Assembly (NCBI GenBank): GCA_046351595.1
Contig: JAXLYE010000001.1
Location: forward strand, 1,116,001 to 1,180,000
Source: JAXLYE01 sp046351595
GTDB lineage: Bacteria; Myxococcota_A; Polyangia; Palsa-1104; JAEUJZ01
Direction of reading: 5' to 3'
Length of the DNA: 64,000 nt
Position numbers and translations under genes: made by a program. Shown piece by piece: positions 9,005 to 18,814 of this stretch (within the stretch, counting starts at the first letter, position 1; each line of letters opens with the position of its first letter). A model generated the notes under the pieces. That model searched no databases, had not been told where the DNA came from, and was given only the letters and a program-made list of their open reading frames with translations.

Positions 9005-9520
9005 GTGATCCGATCCGCTGGCCCAAAGGACGTGGACGCGCTGCTCGCGCTCGAGCAGCAGAGCTTCTCCGCCGACCGGCTGAGCCGCCGCAGCTGGCGC
9101 CGCCTGGTCACAAGCCCCAGCGCCGCGGTGCTGGTCGAGCAGGACGAGGCCGCCGCCGCGCTGCACGGCGCCGTCGTCCTGCTGTGGCGCCGGGGCGGCC
9201 GCACGGCGCGCATCTACTCCATCGCCACCGCCGCGGCGATGCGCGGGCGCGGCATCGGCCAAAGGCTGCTCAGCCGCGCCGAGTCCGTCGCCCGCGAGCA
9301 CGGCCGCAGCCGCATGCTCGCCGAGGTCCGCACCGACAACGGCCCCAGCCTGCGGCTGTTCGCCCGCTGCGGCTACCGCGAGTTCGGCCGCTACCCCGCC
9401 TACTACGAAGACGGCACGGACGCGGTGCGCCTTGTGCGCGAGCTCAGCCCGCCGGCCCCGGCTCCCGAGCCGCCCTCGCCTCCCCGGCCGGCTCGGGCGC
9501 CGCGCGCAAGAAGGCCGTGA
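9005..9520 (+). CDS. GNAT-family N-acetyltransferase (RimI-like)
   Basis: A 171-residue GNAT protein. The acetyl-CoA pyrophosphate loop AAAMRGRGIGQRLLSRAE, the following strand LAEVRTDNGPSLRLFARCGYREFGRYPAYYEDGTDAVRLVREL, and the N-terminal IRSAGPKDVDALLALEQQSF are the family blocks and resemble RimI-type ribosomal-protein acetyltransferases; the real substrate is unknown. The start is GTG 9005. The last about 25 residues are Pro/Ala/Arg-rich and overlap, tail to tail by 77 bp, the convergent PfkB gene. Confidence 0.87.
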   Translation: MIRSAGPKDVDALLALEQQSFSADRLSRRSWRRLVTSPSAAVLVEQDEAAAALHGAVVLLWRRGGRTARIYSIATAAAMRGRGIGQRLLSRAESVAREHGRSRMLAEVRTDNGPSLRLFARCGYREFGRYPAYYEDGTDAVRLVRELSPPAPAPEPPSPPRPARAPRARRP

Positions 9521-10553
9521 CCTCGTCGAGCCACGGGCAGCCGCGGCGCCCGAGGTCGCGGCACTTGAGCGCCGCCGCCGCCTGCGCGAAGCGCACCAGC
9601 TGAAGCAGGGTTTCCTCGTCATGCTCGTGCTGCAGCAAAGGCGGCAGCGCGGGCGCCGCGGGCGCGTCGGCCCGCCGCAGCAGCGCGACCAGGAGCGCCG
9701 CGTGGAAGGTGTCGCCGCAGGCCGTGGTGTCGCGCAACAGCGGCGGCACGAACGCCGGCACCGCCCGCAGCCGCGGGCCAGCGGGCACCGCCGTCGAGGC
9801 TCGCTCGGACGGACCGGGCGCCTCGCCCACCAGCAGGCAGCCGCGCTCGCCGCGCGTGACCAGCACCACCTGGGCCTGCGCCGCCCGCTCGCGCAGCCGC
9901 AGCGCCGCCTGCTCGCCCGTCTCGCCGAACAGCTGCTCCGGGAAGCTCGCCGAGACCGCGCAGACGTCCGCGAGCTCGAGCAGCTCCTCGACGCCCGGGA
10001 ACGGCCGGTCGAGATCGACGCTGACCAAAGTGCCGTGGCGGCGCGCCAGGCGGGCCGCGGCGAGCGACGCCGCCGGGAAGGTGCCGTCGACGTGCAGGGT
10101 GCGCGCGGTCGCGACCAGGTGCTCGTCCGGCGCCGCCTCGCCCGGCCCGAGCGCCGGGTGCCGGACCTCGAGCACCACGCGCTCGCCCGCGGCATCGACC
10201 AGCAGCACCGCGCTGCGCGTCGTCGCGCCGGCGCAGACCCGGACGCAGGGGGTGAGCACGCCCTCGCGCCCGAGCTCGGCCAGCACCTCGCGGCCGATGG
10301 CGTCGTCGCCGACGGCGCCGCAGAACGCCGCCGAGCGCCCGAGCCGCCGCGCCGCCACCAGCGCCGTCGCGATCTGGCCGCCGCCGAGCACGACCAGCTC
10401 GGCGGCGCAGAGCTTCTCGGGCAGCGGCCGGTCGAGCGCCACCCCCGCGGGCAGCCGCAGCACCAGATCCTGCGAGCACTCGCCGACGCCGAGCACGTCG
10501 ATCGGCCGCCCGACGCTCGCGGCCAGCCGGGACAGCAGGTGGGAAAGGCTCAT
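9444..10553 (-). CDS. PfkB-family carbohydrate kinase
   Basis: A 369-residue ribokinase-like sugar or nucleoside kinase. The N-terminal pattern VLGVGECSQDLVLRL, the GGGQIATALVAARRLG block (PfkB motif 1), AAFCGAVGDDAIGREVLAELGREGV and the anion-hole/catalytic motif 2, here DTTACGDTF instead of the usual DTxGAGD, place it in the family. The catalytic Asp is retained. A 40-residue Ala/Pro-rich stretch (about 275-315) and a disordered tail extend it. A good ribosome site (AAGGAGG) lies 7 nt before ATG 10553. It lies 49 bp downstream of the lipase-like gene on the same strand. The sugar specificity cannot be assigned. Confidence 0.88.
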   Translation of the reverse strand: MSLSHLLSRLAASVGRPIDVLGVGECSQDLVLRLPAGVALDRPLPEKLCAAELVVLGGGQIATALVAARRLGRSAAFCGAVGDDAIGREVLAELGREGVLTPCVRVCAGATTRSAVLLVDAAGERVVLEVRHPALGPGEAAPDEHLVATARTLHVDGTFPAASLAAARLARRHGTLVSVDLDRPFPGVEELLELADVCAVSASFPEQLFGETGEQAALRLRERAAQAQVVLVTRGERGCLLVGEAPGPSERASTAVPAGPRLRAVPAFVPPLLRDTTACGDTFHAALLVALLRRADAPAAPALPPLLQHEHDEETLLQLVRFAQAAAALKCRDLGRRGCPWLDEVTAFLRAAPEPAGEARAAREPGPAG

Positions 10554-10602
10554 GTCCGCCTCCTTGCGGGCGCGCGCCGCCGTTTTGCCGTCGCAGCCCC
10601 GC

Positions 10603-12642
10603 TTACGGGAAGATACATGGCTTGCCGAAGCACGTGTCCAGGACGTCGCCGTCGTCGCGCAGGAAGCCCTGCAGCTGCACCTTGGCCGCCTCGAGACGGC
10701 GGATCGCCTCGTGCACCTTGTTGTCGGCGGGCGGCGTATTGTCGGCGCCGGGGCGCGGGCTTATGCCGACGTCGAACTGCACGTAGGCCGAGCGCACCGG
10801 GCCGCTGACCTGGCCGACGCCGAAGACCGCCTCGACCGGCTGGTTGAGGAGCGACAGCCCCATCGTGCGCACGAGCGCCCGCGTCGCCAGGTTCGGCACC
10901 TGCGCGTCGCCGACGCCCTCCTGGTAGAGCAGCGCCTTTTGCGGGCCGCTGCCGGGCAGGAAGTCGCGCAGCAGGTGCGGCGCGTAGGTCGCCGGATCGG
11001 TGTAGTCCCAGTGCCACTGCGTCAGCGCCACCAGCACCTGCCGATCGAGCGGGTCGGGGTAGCTTATGACGAGCAGCGCGGCGAAGTCGGCGAAGTCGGC
11101 GCTGCGCCAGATCATGTGGCTCCAGAAGCCGCCGCCGACGTTGAGGGCGCCGCGCGCGAGATCCTGCGACAGCGAAAGCTGCAGCACGCCCTGGACCGCG
11201 CCGTTCGAGATGCCGTAGTAGCTGACCCGCTTGCCGTCGAGCACGATGCGGCCGCCGAGCTGCAGCTCGGGCAGGCGCTCGAGCACGCCGCTGCGGACGA
11301 GGCGCGCCAGGTACAGGAAGTTGATGTGCGCCTGCTGCAGCCGGTCCGTAAGCTGCACGAAGTTGTTGAAGTCGGCCATGATCTCGCCCGCGGCGTAGGC
11401 CTGCTCGGCCTCGGACAGGCCGATCCAGTTGGTGCCAATCTGGATCATGCACAGGCGGTTTGTGATCTCGCGCTCGTAGCTCGAGTCCATCTCGCCCAGA
11501 GCGTCGCCGAACAGGCCGTGGCCGAAGATCATCACCGGCAGCGGCACCATCGAGCGCTCGGCGCACGACGGGATGTGGATGACCAGCGGGAACTGGCCCC
11601 AGCCGCGCACCACCGGCTCGCCGTCGGGGCCGAGCAGCAGGCGGCCGTCGGCGTCGCTCTTCAAGAACGAGGGCACCGCGAACGTGCCGAGCACCTGGCG
11701 GGACAGGAGCTCGCGCGGCTTGTCCACAGACTTCTGCACCGTGACCGGCGGCGGCGGCACCTCGCCGCTGGGCTTGTAGCCGATCGCCTGATCGCGCATG
11801 CGCACAAGGCGACCGGTGATCGGCTCGTCGCTGGCGGTGGTGAAGTCCCAGGCCAGCTGCAGCTCGCCGCGCGGCACGCCGTGCTTCTCGAGCAGCGCGA
11901 AGATCTCGGCGTAGCGCGGGCGCAGCCGCTCGCGGGCGCTGCCGGCCTGCAGGCGGTCGTCACGCAGCGCCTTGAAGCCGGTGAGCGGCGGCAGCTCCTT
12001 CACCGCGCCGGTGGTGCTGCGGGTGCGCAGGCCGCGCAGCGCCACCACGTAGCGCGTCTTGTCGCGCAGGCGCAGCTGCGGGTAGATCACGATGGCCTGG
12101 CGCTCGCCGTCGCTGGCGTTGTGATCGAGCTCGGCCGAGATCGGGACCCGCTCGCCGGTGTCGTAGCGCATAAGCTGCACCGGGCTCTTGTCGCTGAGCG
12201 TCTCGTCGATGCGGCCGGGCCCGGGCAGCAGCATCGGGTCGACCGGGCCGGCGGCGCGCGGGAAGTAGGCCAGGATCGGCGTCGCCGGGCTGAAGCCGTC
12301 GCGGCGGGCGAGCGGCTGCGGGTCGAGGCGCACGCCCTTGCGCGAGGCCGGCAGCGCCGCCGCGCTGAGCTCGATGCGGCGGCCGGTGGGGCTTCCGGCA
12401 TCGGGCCGCGTGAACACGTCCGAGGGGAACGGCAGCAGGCAGTCCTCGTCGGGGCCGCCGCCGAGCGGGTTGCAGCCGGCACTGAGCGGCGGCTCGACGG
12501 CGATGCGGCCGGGCCCGGGTGAGCCCAGGTCCGTCGTGGCGCCGCCGCAGCCGCCCCCCAGCACCGCGAGCAGCGTGCACGTCGACAACAGGCCCGGCAC
12601 GGCGAGGGCCGGGCGGCGCACGTCGAGAAGACCAGCTCTCAT
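10603..12642 (-). CDS. Secreted lipase-like alpha/beta hydrolase lipoprotein
   Basis: A 679-residue exported protein. A signal peptide ends in a lipobox-like LAVLGGGC, so it is probably anchored in the outer membrane. The N-terminal part (LPFPSDVFTRPD, then a beta-rich region) resembles the N-terminal domain of bacterial virulence-factor-type lipases. The C-terminal hydrolase region has an oxyanion-type FGHGLFGD and the nucleophile elbow GISNG, followed by an Asp- and His-containing C-terminus. Substrate unknown. ATG 12642 has TATGCT 6 nt upstream. Read as the first gene of a two-gene unit with the PfkB kinase. Confidence 0.8.
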   Translation of the reverse strand: MRAGLLDVRRPALAVPGLLSTCTLLAVLGGGCGGATTDLGSPGPGRIAVEPPLSAGCNPLGGGPDEDCLLPFPSDVFTRPDAGSPTGRRIELSAAALPASRKGVRLDPQPLARRDGFSPATPILAYFPRAAGPVDPMLLPGPGRIDETLSDKSPVQLMRYDTGERVPISAELDHNASDGERQAIVIYPQLRLRDKTRYVVALRGLRTRSTTGAVKELPPLTGFKALRDDRLQAGSARERLRPRYAEIFALLEKHGVPRGELQLAWDFTTASDEPITGRLVRMRDQAIGYKPSGEVPPPPVTVQKSVDKPRELLSRQVLGTFAVPSFLKSDADGRLLLGPDGEPVVRGWGQFPLVIHIPSCAERSMVPLPVMIFGHGLFGDALGEMDSSYEREITNRLCMIQIGTNWIGLSEAEQAYAAGEIMADFNNFVQLTDRLQQAHINFLYLARLVRSGVLERLPELQLGGRIVLDGKRVSYYGISNGAVQGVLQLSLSQDLARGALNVGGGFWSHMIWRSADFADFAALLVISYPDPLDRQVLVALTQWHWDYTDPATYAPHLLRDFLPGSGPQKALLYQEGVGDAQVPNLATRALVRTMGLSLLNQPVEAVFGVGQVSGPVRSAYVQFDVGISPRPGADNTPPADNKVHEAIRRLEAAKVQLQGFLRDDGDVLDTCFGKPCIFP

Positions 12643-12648
12643 GGCGGC

Positions 12649-12654
12649 AGCATA
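12649..12654 (-). promoter_or_regulatory. Candidate -10 element (TATGCT) of the lipase-like gene
   Basis: TATGCT on the minus strand ends 6 nt before the ATG at 12642, with no ribosome site. Confidence 0.5.
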
Positions 12655-12732
12655 GCCGGATCCGCGGCGCCCGCCGCAAGGGCCGTACGGCGCGACGCGG
12701 CTGGACGCGGGCCGGTCCCGGCCAGCCGCCTC

Positions 12733-14223
<1,491 letters not shown>

Positions 14224-14253
14224 CCTGAGCCTCTACTTCAGGCGCCGGGCGGG

Positions 14254-15018
14254 CTACGGCTTGCCGTCGAAGACGTGGCCCGAGGGGAGCTCGATCGCCG
14301 ACAGGTGGCCGCCCTTGCCACAGCCGGTGTCGAGGCCGATGAGATCCCCCTGCACCCAGATCGAGTCGTGCCGGTGCAGCACCCGATCGATGATCTGCGC
14401 CGGCAACGACGCCGGCTGCTTCGGCAAGTCCTTGACCAGCGTGTGCCCGAAGCACAGGCGCTTGCCCGCATAGTTTGCGAAGAAGTCCGGCTCGCGGCAC
14501 CACAAGAGGTTGCGCGGGTTGCTCTGGCTCGGGTGCAGCCAGACGTGGCCCTCGCCCTCGAGGCCGGCGTGCACGTAGATGGCGTGGTCGTCCTCGAACC
14601 AGGTGGGCAGGCCGCGCATCCAGTCCTCGACGTCGGGCGGGAACCAGCCGCGCGGCTGCAGCAGGCGCAGCACCAGGTCGTCGTCGCTCAGCGGCTCGTC
14701 GCTGGCGAACGACTTCACGGTCTGGCGGCAGCCGTTGCCCTGCGGCAAGAGGAACCCCGGGTTGGGCTCGACGAGCGAGTCGAGCCAGGCCTGCTCGTGG
14801 TTGCCGCGCAGGGTCACGCAGCGCCCGCCGCGCCGCGCGATCCCGTCGGCGATCTCGCGCACGCGCTGCACCACCCCGCGCGAGTCCGGCCCGCGATCGA
14901 TGTAGTCGCCGAGGAAGACCAGGGTGTCGTCCGGGCCGAGCGGGGGCAGGCGGCTGAGCAGCCGATCGAGCTGCTCCCGGTCCCCATGCAGGTCGCCGAT
15001 CACGGTCGTCTTTGACAC
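14254..15018 (-). CDS. PPP-family Ser/Thr metallophosphatase
   Basis: A 254-residue metallophosphoesterase with the full PPP signature: GDLHG (8-12), GDYIDRG (37-43) and RGNHE (71-75), then YVHAGL and FGHT further on for the remaining metal ligands. It resembles PrpA/PrpE and ApaH-like bacterial enzymes, so protein phosphatase or dinucleoside-tetraphosphatase activity is possible. The start is GTG 15018, with TAAACT 6 nt before it. The same-strand kinase gene follows 30 bp downstream, suggesting that the two are co-transcribed as an opposing pair. Confidence 0.92.
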   Translation of the reverse strand: MSKTTVIGDLHGDREQLDRLLSRLPPLGPDDTLVFLGDYIDRGPDSRGVVQRVREIADGIARRGGRCVTLRGNHEQAWLDSLVEPNPGFLLPQGNGCRQTVKSFASDEPLSDDDLVLRLLQPRGWFPPDVEDWMRGLPTWFEDDHAIYVHAGLEGEGHVWLHPSQSNPRNLLWCREPDFFANYAGKRLCFGHTLVKDLPKQPASLPAQIIDRVLHRHDSIWVQGDLIGLDTGCGKGGHLSAIELPSGHVFDGKP

Positions 15019-15024
15019 TCGCTC

Positions 15025-15030
15025 AGTTTA
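15025..15030 (-). promoter_or_regulatory. Candidate -10 element (TAAACT) of the phosphatase-kinase unit
   Basis: TAAACT on the minus strand ends 6 nt before GTG 15018; there is no ribosome site. Confidence 0.5.
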
Positions 15031-15121
15031 GGCGATCGCGGCGAGCGCGGAGCGACGCAGCGACGGCACAGCTGGGCGCGGTCGGCTGTCGGACCGGCGA
15101 ACCCGATGCAAAGATAGGGGT

Positions 15122-16549
15122 ATGCCCTGTGTCCACCATGCTGAGCCTGAAGCCCAGGCAGGCCCGCCGCCGTCCCCGCGCCGCCGCTCCGTCCCGTCGG
15201 GCGGGCGCGAGCCGGGCCGGGGCGGGCTCGCGATCCGGGTCGCGGTCCTGATCCTGATCGGGGCCGCGCTCGTACCCTGCCCCGGTCAGGCCCGTGCCTC
15301 CTCGCTGCTGCCGACGGCTACGGCGGCGGTCGGAGATCCGGCACCTGGCCCAGACGCCGGTGGCAGCGACCTGCCGCGCATCGACGTGTACACCATGGGC
15401 CCGGGCGAGGAGCTGTTCTCGCGCTTCGGCCACGCCGCCATCTGCGTCACCGACGAGGCGAGCCGCATGGGCCGCTGCTACAACTACGGCACCGCCGACT
15501 TCAGCACGCCGGGGCCGCTGACCTGGAACTTCTTGCGCGGGCGGGCGATGTTCTGGGTGTCGGTGGCGCCGCGGCCGCTGATGGAGGCGCTGTACCGCCG
15601 CGAGGACCGCACGCTCTACCGCCAGCGCCTGCCGCTGTCGCCCGAGGCGACGCGCCGCCTGATCGCGACCCTGCACGAGGCCGACGTGCGCGAGCGGACC
15701 TTTTACCGCTACCACCACTTCAGCGACAACTGCACGACGCGGGTGCGCGATCTCATCGACGCAGCGACCGACGGCGCGCTGCGGCGCGAGCGCCAGGCCC
15801 CCGGTGGACAGACCGATCCGCCGCTGCGCCGCTACGTCCACCGCGGCTTCACCGGCGAGACGGCGCTGCTCACCCTGACCGACCTCGTGCTCGGGCGCGC
15901 GGTGGATCGGCCGACGACGCGCTGGCAGGGCATGTTCCTGCCCGACGTGCTGCGCGCCGAGCTGGAGGCGCGCCTGGGTGCGCGGCCCGAGGTCGTCTAC
16001 ACGCGGCAGGCGCCGCTGCCCGACGAGCTCGCCGCTTCCCCGTCGCTGGCGGACCTGGGGGCGCCGGCGCGTGGCGCGGGCTGGCTGCTCGTTCTGCTCG
16101 GCGGCGGGCTGTGTGCGCTGGCTGTGCGCTGGCCTCGGCTCGGCCGCGTGCTGACCGGGCTCCTGCTCGGCGGCCTGGGCCTGCTCGTCTGGGGCCTCAT
16201 CGCCGCCGCGGCCCTGCCCGAGCTCCGATACAATGAGGTCGCGCTCGTATGCTGGCCAACCGATCTCGCCCTGCTCTGGCTCCCGCCGCGCCCTCTTGCC
16301 CGCTACCTGCAGCTGCGGCTCCTCGCCCTGCTCGCCTGTGCGCTCGCCGCCGCGGCGGGGCTGCTCGTGCAGCCGCTCGGCCCGGTGCTGGGTCTGTGCG
16401 CCCTGCCGCTGCTCGTGCAGTGGCGCGCGGCGCGGCGGGTGCGCGATGAGCGGGCGCTCGCGGGCCCGGCGCATCACCGCCCTGGCGGCCAAGCCGCTGG
16501 CGGCGATCCTCTCGCTGACCGGGCTGTTGGCCGGGGCGGCGCCGGCTGA
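15122..16549 (+). CDS. DUF4105 (Lnb N-terminal-like) membrane protein
   Basis: A 475-residue exported membrane protein. A hydrophobic segment (LAIRVAVLILIGAALVPCPG) after a Pro/Arg-rich N-terminus acts as signal or anchor. The DUF4105/Lnb N-terminal domain (about 88-300) shows DVYTMGPGEELFSRFGHAAICV, YNYGTADF and FSDNCTTRVRDLID; the Cys-His pattern resembles NlpC/P60-like thiol hydrolases, but activity is unproven. At least three membrane helices follow (about 313-430). The end overlaps the downstream cytochrome gene by 104 bp, so the two are translated from one message. ATG 15122 is the first in-frame start after the divergent gene. Confidence 0.82.
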   Translation: MPCVHHAEPEAQAGPPPSPRRRSVPSGGREPGRGGLAIRVAVLILIGAALVPCPGQARASSLLPTATAAVGDPAPGPDAGGSDLPRIDVYTMGPGEELFSRFGHAAICVTDEASRMGRCYNYGTADFSTPGPLTWNFLRGRAMFWVSVAPRPLMEALYRREDRTLYRQRLPLSPEATRRLIATLHEADVRERTFYRYHHFSDNCTTRVRDLIDAATDGALRRERQAPGGQTDPPLRRYVHRGFTGETALLTLTDLVLGRAVDRPTTRWQGMFLPDVLRAELEARLGARPEVVYTRQAPLPDELAASPSLADLGAPARGAGWLLVLLGGGLCALAVRWPRLGRVLTGLLLGGLGLLVWGLIAAAALPELRYNEVALVCWPTDLALLWLPPRPLARYLQLRLLALLACALAAAAGLLVQPLGPVLGLCALPLLVQWRAARRVRDERALAGPAHHRPGGQAAGGDPLADRAVGRGGAG

Positions 16550-18728
16550 AGCGCCGAGCACGACGCGCGCCCGCCTGAGCCCGGGCGGTGCCGCCGGCCT
16601 GACGGTGCTGATGAACGGCGACCGCGCCGATCCGCAGCAGGTTTCGGCCGAGGTCGGCCAGCAGGGCTTCTACGCCGGCGAGCCGCTCGGCGCCGGCGAC
16701 TGCGCCACCTGCCACGTCGAGATCGCGGCGCAGTGGGCGCGCTCGGCGCACCGCTTCGCCTCGTTCAACAACCCCTACTACGCCGTCTCCGTCGAGCTGT
16801 TCCGAAAGGAGCGCGGCGCCCCGGCCTCGCGCTTCTGCGCCGGCTGCCACGATCCGCTGCTGCTCGTCGACGATCGCATGGCGCGCGAGCCGCTTTCGCG
16901 CGACACGCCGGCGGCGCAGGCCGGCCTGCCCTGCCTGATCTGCCACTCGATCCGCGGCTGCGACGGCACCTACGGCAACGGCGGCTACCGCCTGGATGCC
17001 TCGCCGGTGCCGCCGCCGCGCAGCGGGGAGGCCGCGGCCGACGCCTCGGGCCAGTCGGCGCACGGCCAGCGGCTGCGCCCCGAGCTGCTCGAAAAGCCGG
17101 CGCTGTGCGCGACCTGCCACAAGGTCGGCCTCGAGCCCGCGGTGACCGCCGACGTCTGGCTGCGCGGCCAGAACGACTACGACGCCTGGCAGTCGAGCAT
17201 GGCCGGCGGCAACGGCGTCAGCGCGGTGTACCGCCCCGCCGGCGATCCCGCGCGCGGCGGCCGGCTCGAGGTCAAGCGCTGCCAGGACTGCCACATGCCG
17301 CTGGAGCGCACGGCGAGCGGGCAGATGGTGCGCTCGCACCGCTTCCTCGCCGCCAACGCCGCCCTGCCCCACCTGCGCGGCGACACCGAGACGGAGAACC
17401 GCACCGCCGAGTTCCTGCGCGGCGCGGTGACGCTCGATCTCGTCGCCGTGCGCGAGCCGGAGCGCACCGGCGACAGCGCGCCGCCGCCGTCTCTGGACAG
17501 CCAGCTCGCGGTGCGCCCCGACGAGCGCCTGTTCCTCGACGTGGTGCTGCGCAACCGCCGCGTCGGTCACCGCTTCCCCAGCGGCACCAACGACAGCAAC
17601 GAGGTCTTCGTCGAGGTCACGGTCACCGACGCGGCCGACCGCCGCCGCGAGCTGCGCGACACCACGCACCTCGTGCGCGCCCAGCCCGTCGACGAGCACG
17701 CCGAGCCGCTGCGCAAGCGCGACCCGCAGCACATGCGCGGCGTGGTCTACGACACCTCGCTGTCGCCCTCGGATCCGCAGGTCGTCCGCTACCTGCTGGA
17801 CGTGTCGCAGCTGCCGGGCGTGCGGCCCGGGCGCACGCTGCTTCTGCAGGCGGCGCTGCGCTACCGCAAGTTCAGCCGCGAGTACGCCCGCCTGGCCTGC
17901 GCGGCCCTGCCCGCCACCGTCGACCGCGCCACACGCGCGCGCTGTGAAGACCCGCCGCTTCTGACCCTGGGCTCGGCCGAGCGCACGCTGGTCGTGACGA
18001 CGGATCGGAGCGCGGCGCGCAACACCACGCTGCGCGACGGCAGCGGCGAAGCGCCGCTCTCCGGCGTGCCGGCCGAGGCGGCGCCGCGCTGGCAGCGGCT
18101 GCTCGATCACGGCCTGGGTCTGTCCGACGGGCTGGTCGATCAGGCGAGCGCCGCCCGGCCGAGCCTGGAGCTGGCCGCAACGCTGGCGCCGGATCGGCCG
18201 GAGCCGCAGCTCGGCCTGGCGCGGCTGGCGCTGGCGCTCGGGCGCACCGACGACGTGCTGCACCACGGCGGTCGCGCCGAGGCGCTGCGCCCGGATCACC
18301 CGGCCGCGTACTACCTGCGCGCGATGGCGCTGTACCGCACCTACCGCTGGACCGCGGCCCGCCCGTTCGCCGAGCGCGCCGCCGAGCTCGTGCCGACGGA
18401 CCGCAACGCGCTGACGCTGCTGGCGCGGGTGCGCGGCCTGACCGGCGACCCGGCCGCCGCGCTCGCCGCCGCCGATCGCCTGCTCGCCGTCGACGCCGAG
18501 GCCGAGGACGGGCACCACCAGCGCATGCTGGCGCTGCGCGAGCTCGGCCGCGCCGCGGACCTCAAGCAGGCCGACGAGGCCGAGCAGCGCTACCTGTACT
18601 ACCGCCGCCCCGTCGAGCGCGACCAGGATCTGCGGCAGCGCTTCCGCGCCCGCTACCCCGAGCGCACCAACGAGGACGTGCCCGCCCACGTCCACACCCT
18701 GCGCCCGGCCGAGCCGAGCAAGAACTGA
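16446..18728 (+). CDS. Exported pentaheme cytochrome c with C-terminal TPR domain
   Basis: A 760-residue protein. A signal-like N-terminus (LAAKPLAAILSLTGLLAGAAPAEA) precedes five CxxCH heme c sites with first Cys at 86, 131, 163, 221 and 279 (CATCH, CAGCH, CLICH, CATCH, CQDCH). Residues about 370-540 form a beta-rich region (LRNRRVGHRFPSGTNDSNEVFVEV), and about 555-740 carries TPR-like helices (RPEPQLGLARLALALGRTDDV). The layout resembles multiheme cytochrome c554-like proteins with a TPR extension, and an electron-transfer role in the periplasm is likely. The ATG at 16446 lies inside the preceding DUF4105 gene. No cytochrome maturation genes are nearby. Confidence 0.88.
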   Translation: MSGRSRARRITALAAKPLAAILSLTGLLAGAAPAEAPSTTRARLSPGGAAGLTVLMNGDRADPQQVSAEVGQQGFYAGEPLGAGDCATCHVEIAAQWARSAHRFASFNNPYYAVSVELFRKERGAPASRFCAGCHDPLLLVDDRMAREPLSRDTPAAQAGLPCLICHSIRGCDGTYGNGGYRLDASPVPPPRSGEAAADASGQSAHGQRLRPELLEKPALCATCHKVGLEPAVTADVWLRGQNDYDAWQSSMAGGNGVSAVYRPAGDPARGGRLEVKRCQDCHMPLERTASGQMVRSHRFLAANAALPHLRGDTETENRTAEFLRGAVTLDLVAVREPERTGDSAPPPSLDSQLAVRPDERLFLDVVLRNRRVGHRFPSGTNDSNEVFVEVTVTDAADRRRELRDTTHLVRAQPVDEHAEPLRKRDPQHMRGVVYDTSLSPSDPQVVRYLLDVSQLPGVRPGRTLLLQAALRYRKFSREYARLACAALPATVDRATRARCEDPPLLTLGSAERTLVVTTDRSAARNTTLRDGSGEAPLSGVPAEAAPRWQRLLDHGLGLSDGLVDQASAARPSLELAATLAPDRPEPQLGLARLALALGRTDDVLHHGGRAEALRPDHPAAYYLRAMALYRTYRWTAARPFAERAAELVPTDRNALTLLARVRGLTGDPAAALAAADRLLAVDAEAEDGHHQRMLALRELGRAADLKQADEAEQRYLYYRRPVERDQDLRQRFRARYPERTNEDVPAHVHTLRPAEPSKN

Positions 18729-18812
18729 CCAAGAACTGACCAAACGGTCAGTTGCTGCTGACCTCCGGTCAGTTGCTGCTGACCGGGGGTCAGCTGCTGC
18801 GACCCGCGGGTC
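18725..18812. terminator. Tandem stem-loops between convergent genes (probable bidirectional terminator)
   Basis: Between the cytochrome stop and the convergent pgi stop lie two identical hairpins, GGTCAG-TTGCTG-CTGACC (18746-18763 and 18767-18784), a third, GGGTC-9 nt-GACCC (18787-18805), and a 12-bp perfect palindrome GACCCGCGGGTC (18801-18812). CTGACC also occurs twice just before them. No T-tract follows, so intrinsic termination is inferred from position and symmetry. They could also be protein-binding sites. Confidence 0.6.
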
Positions 18813-18814
18813 CG

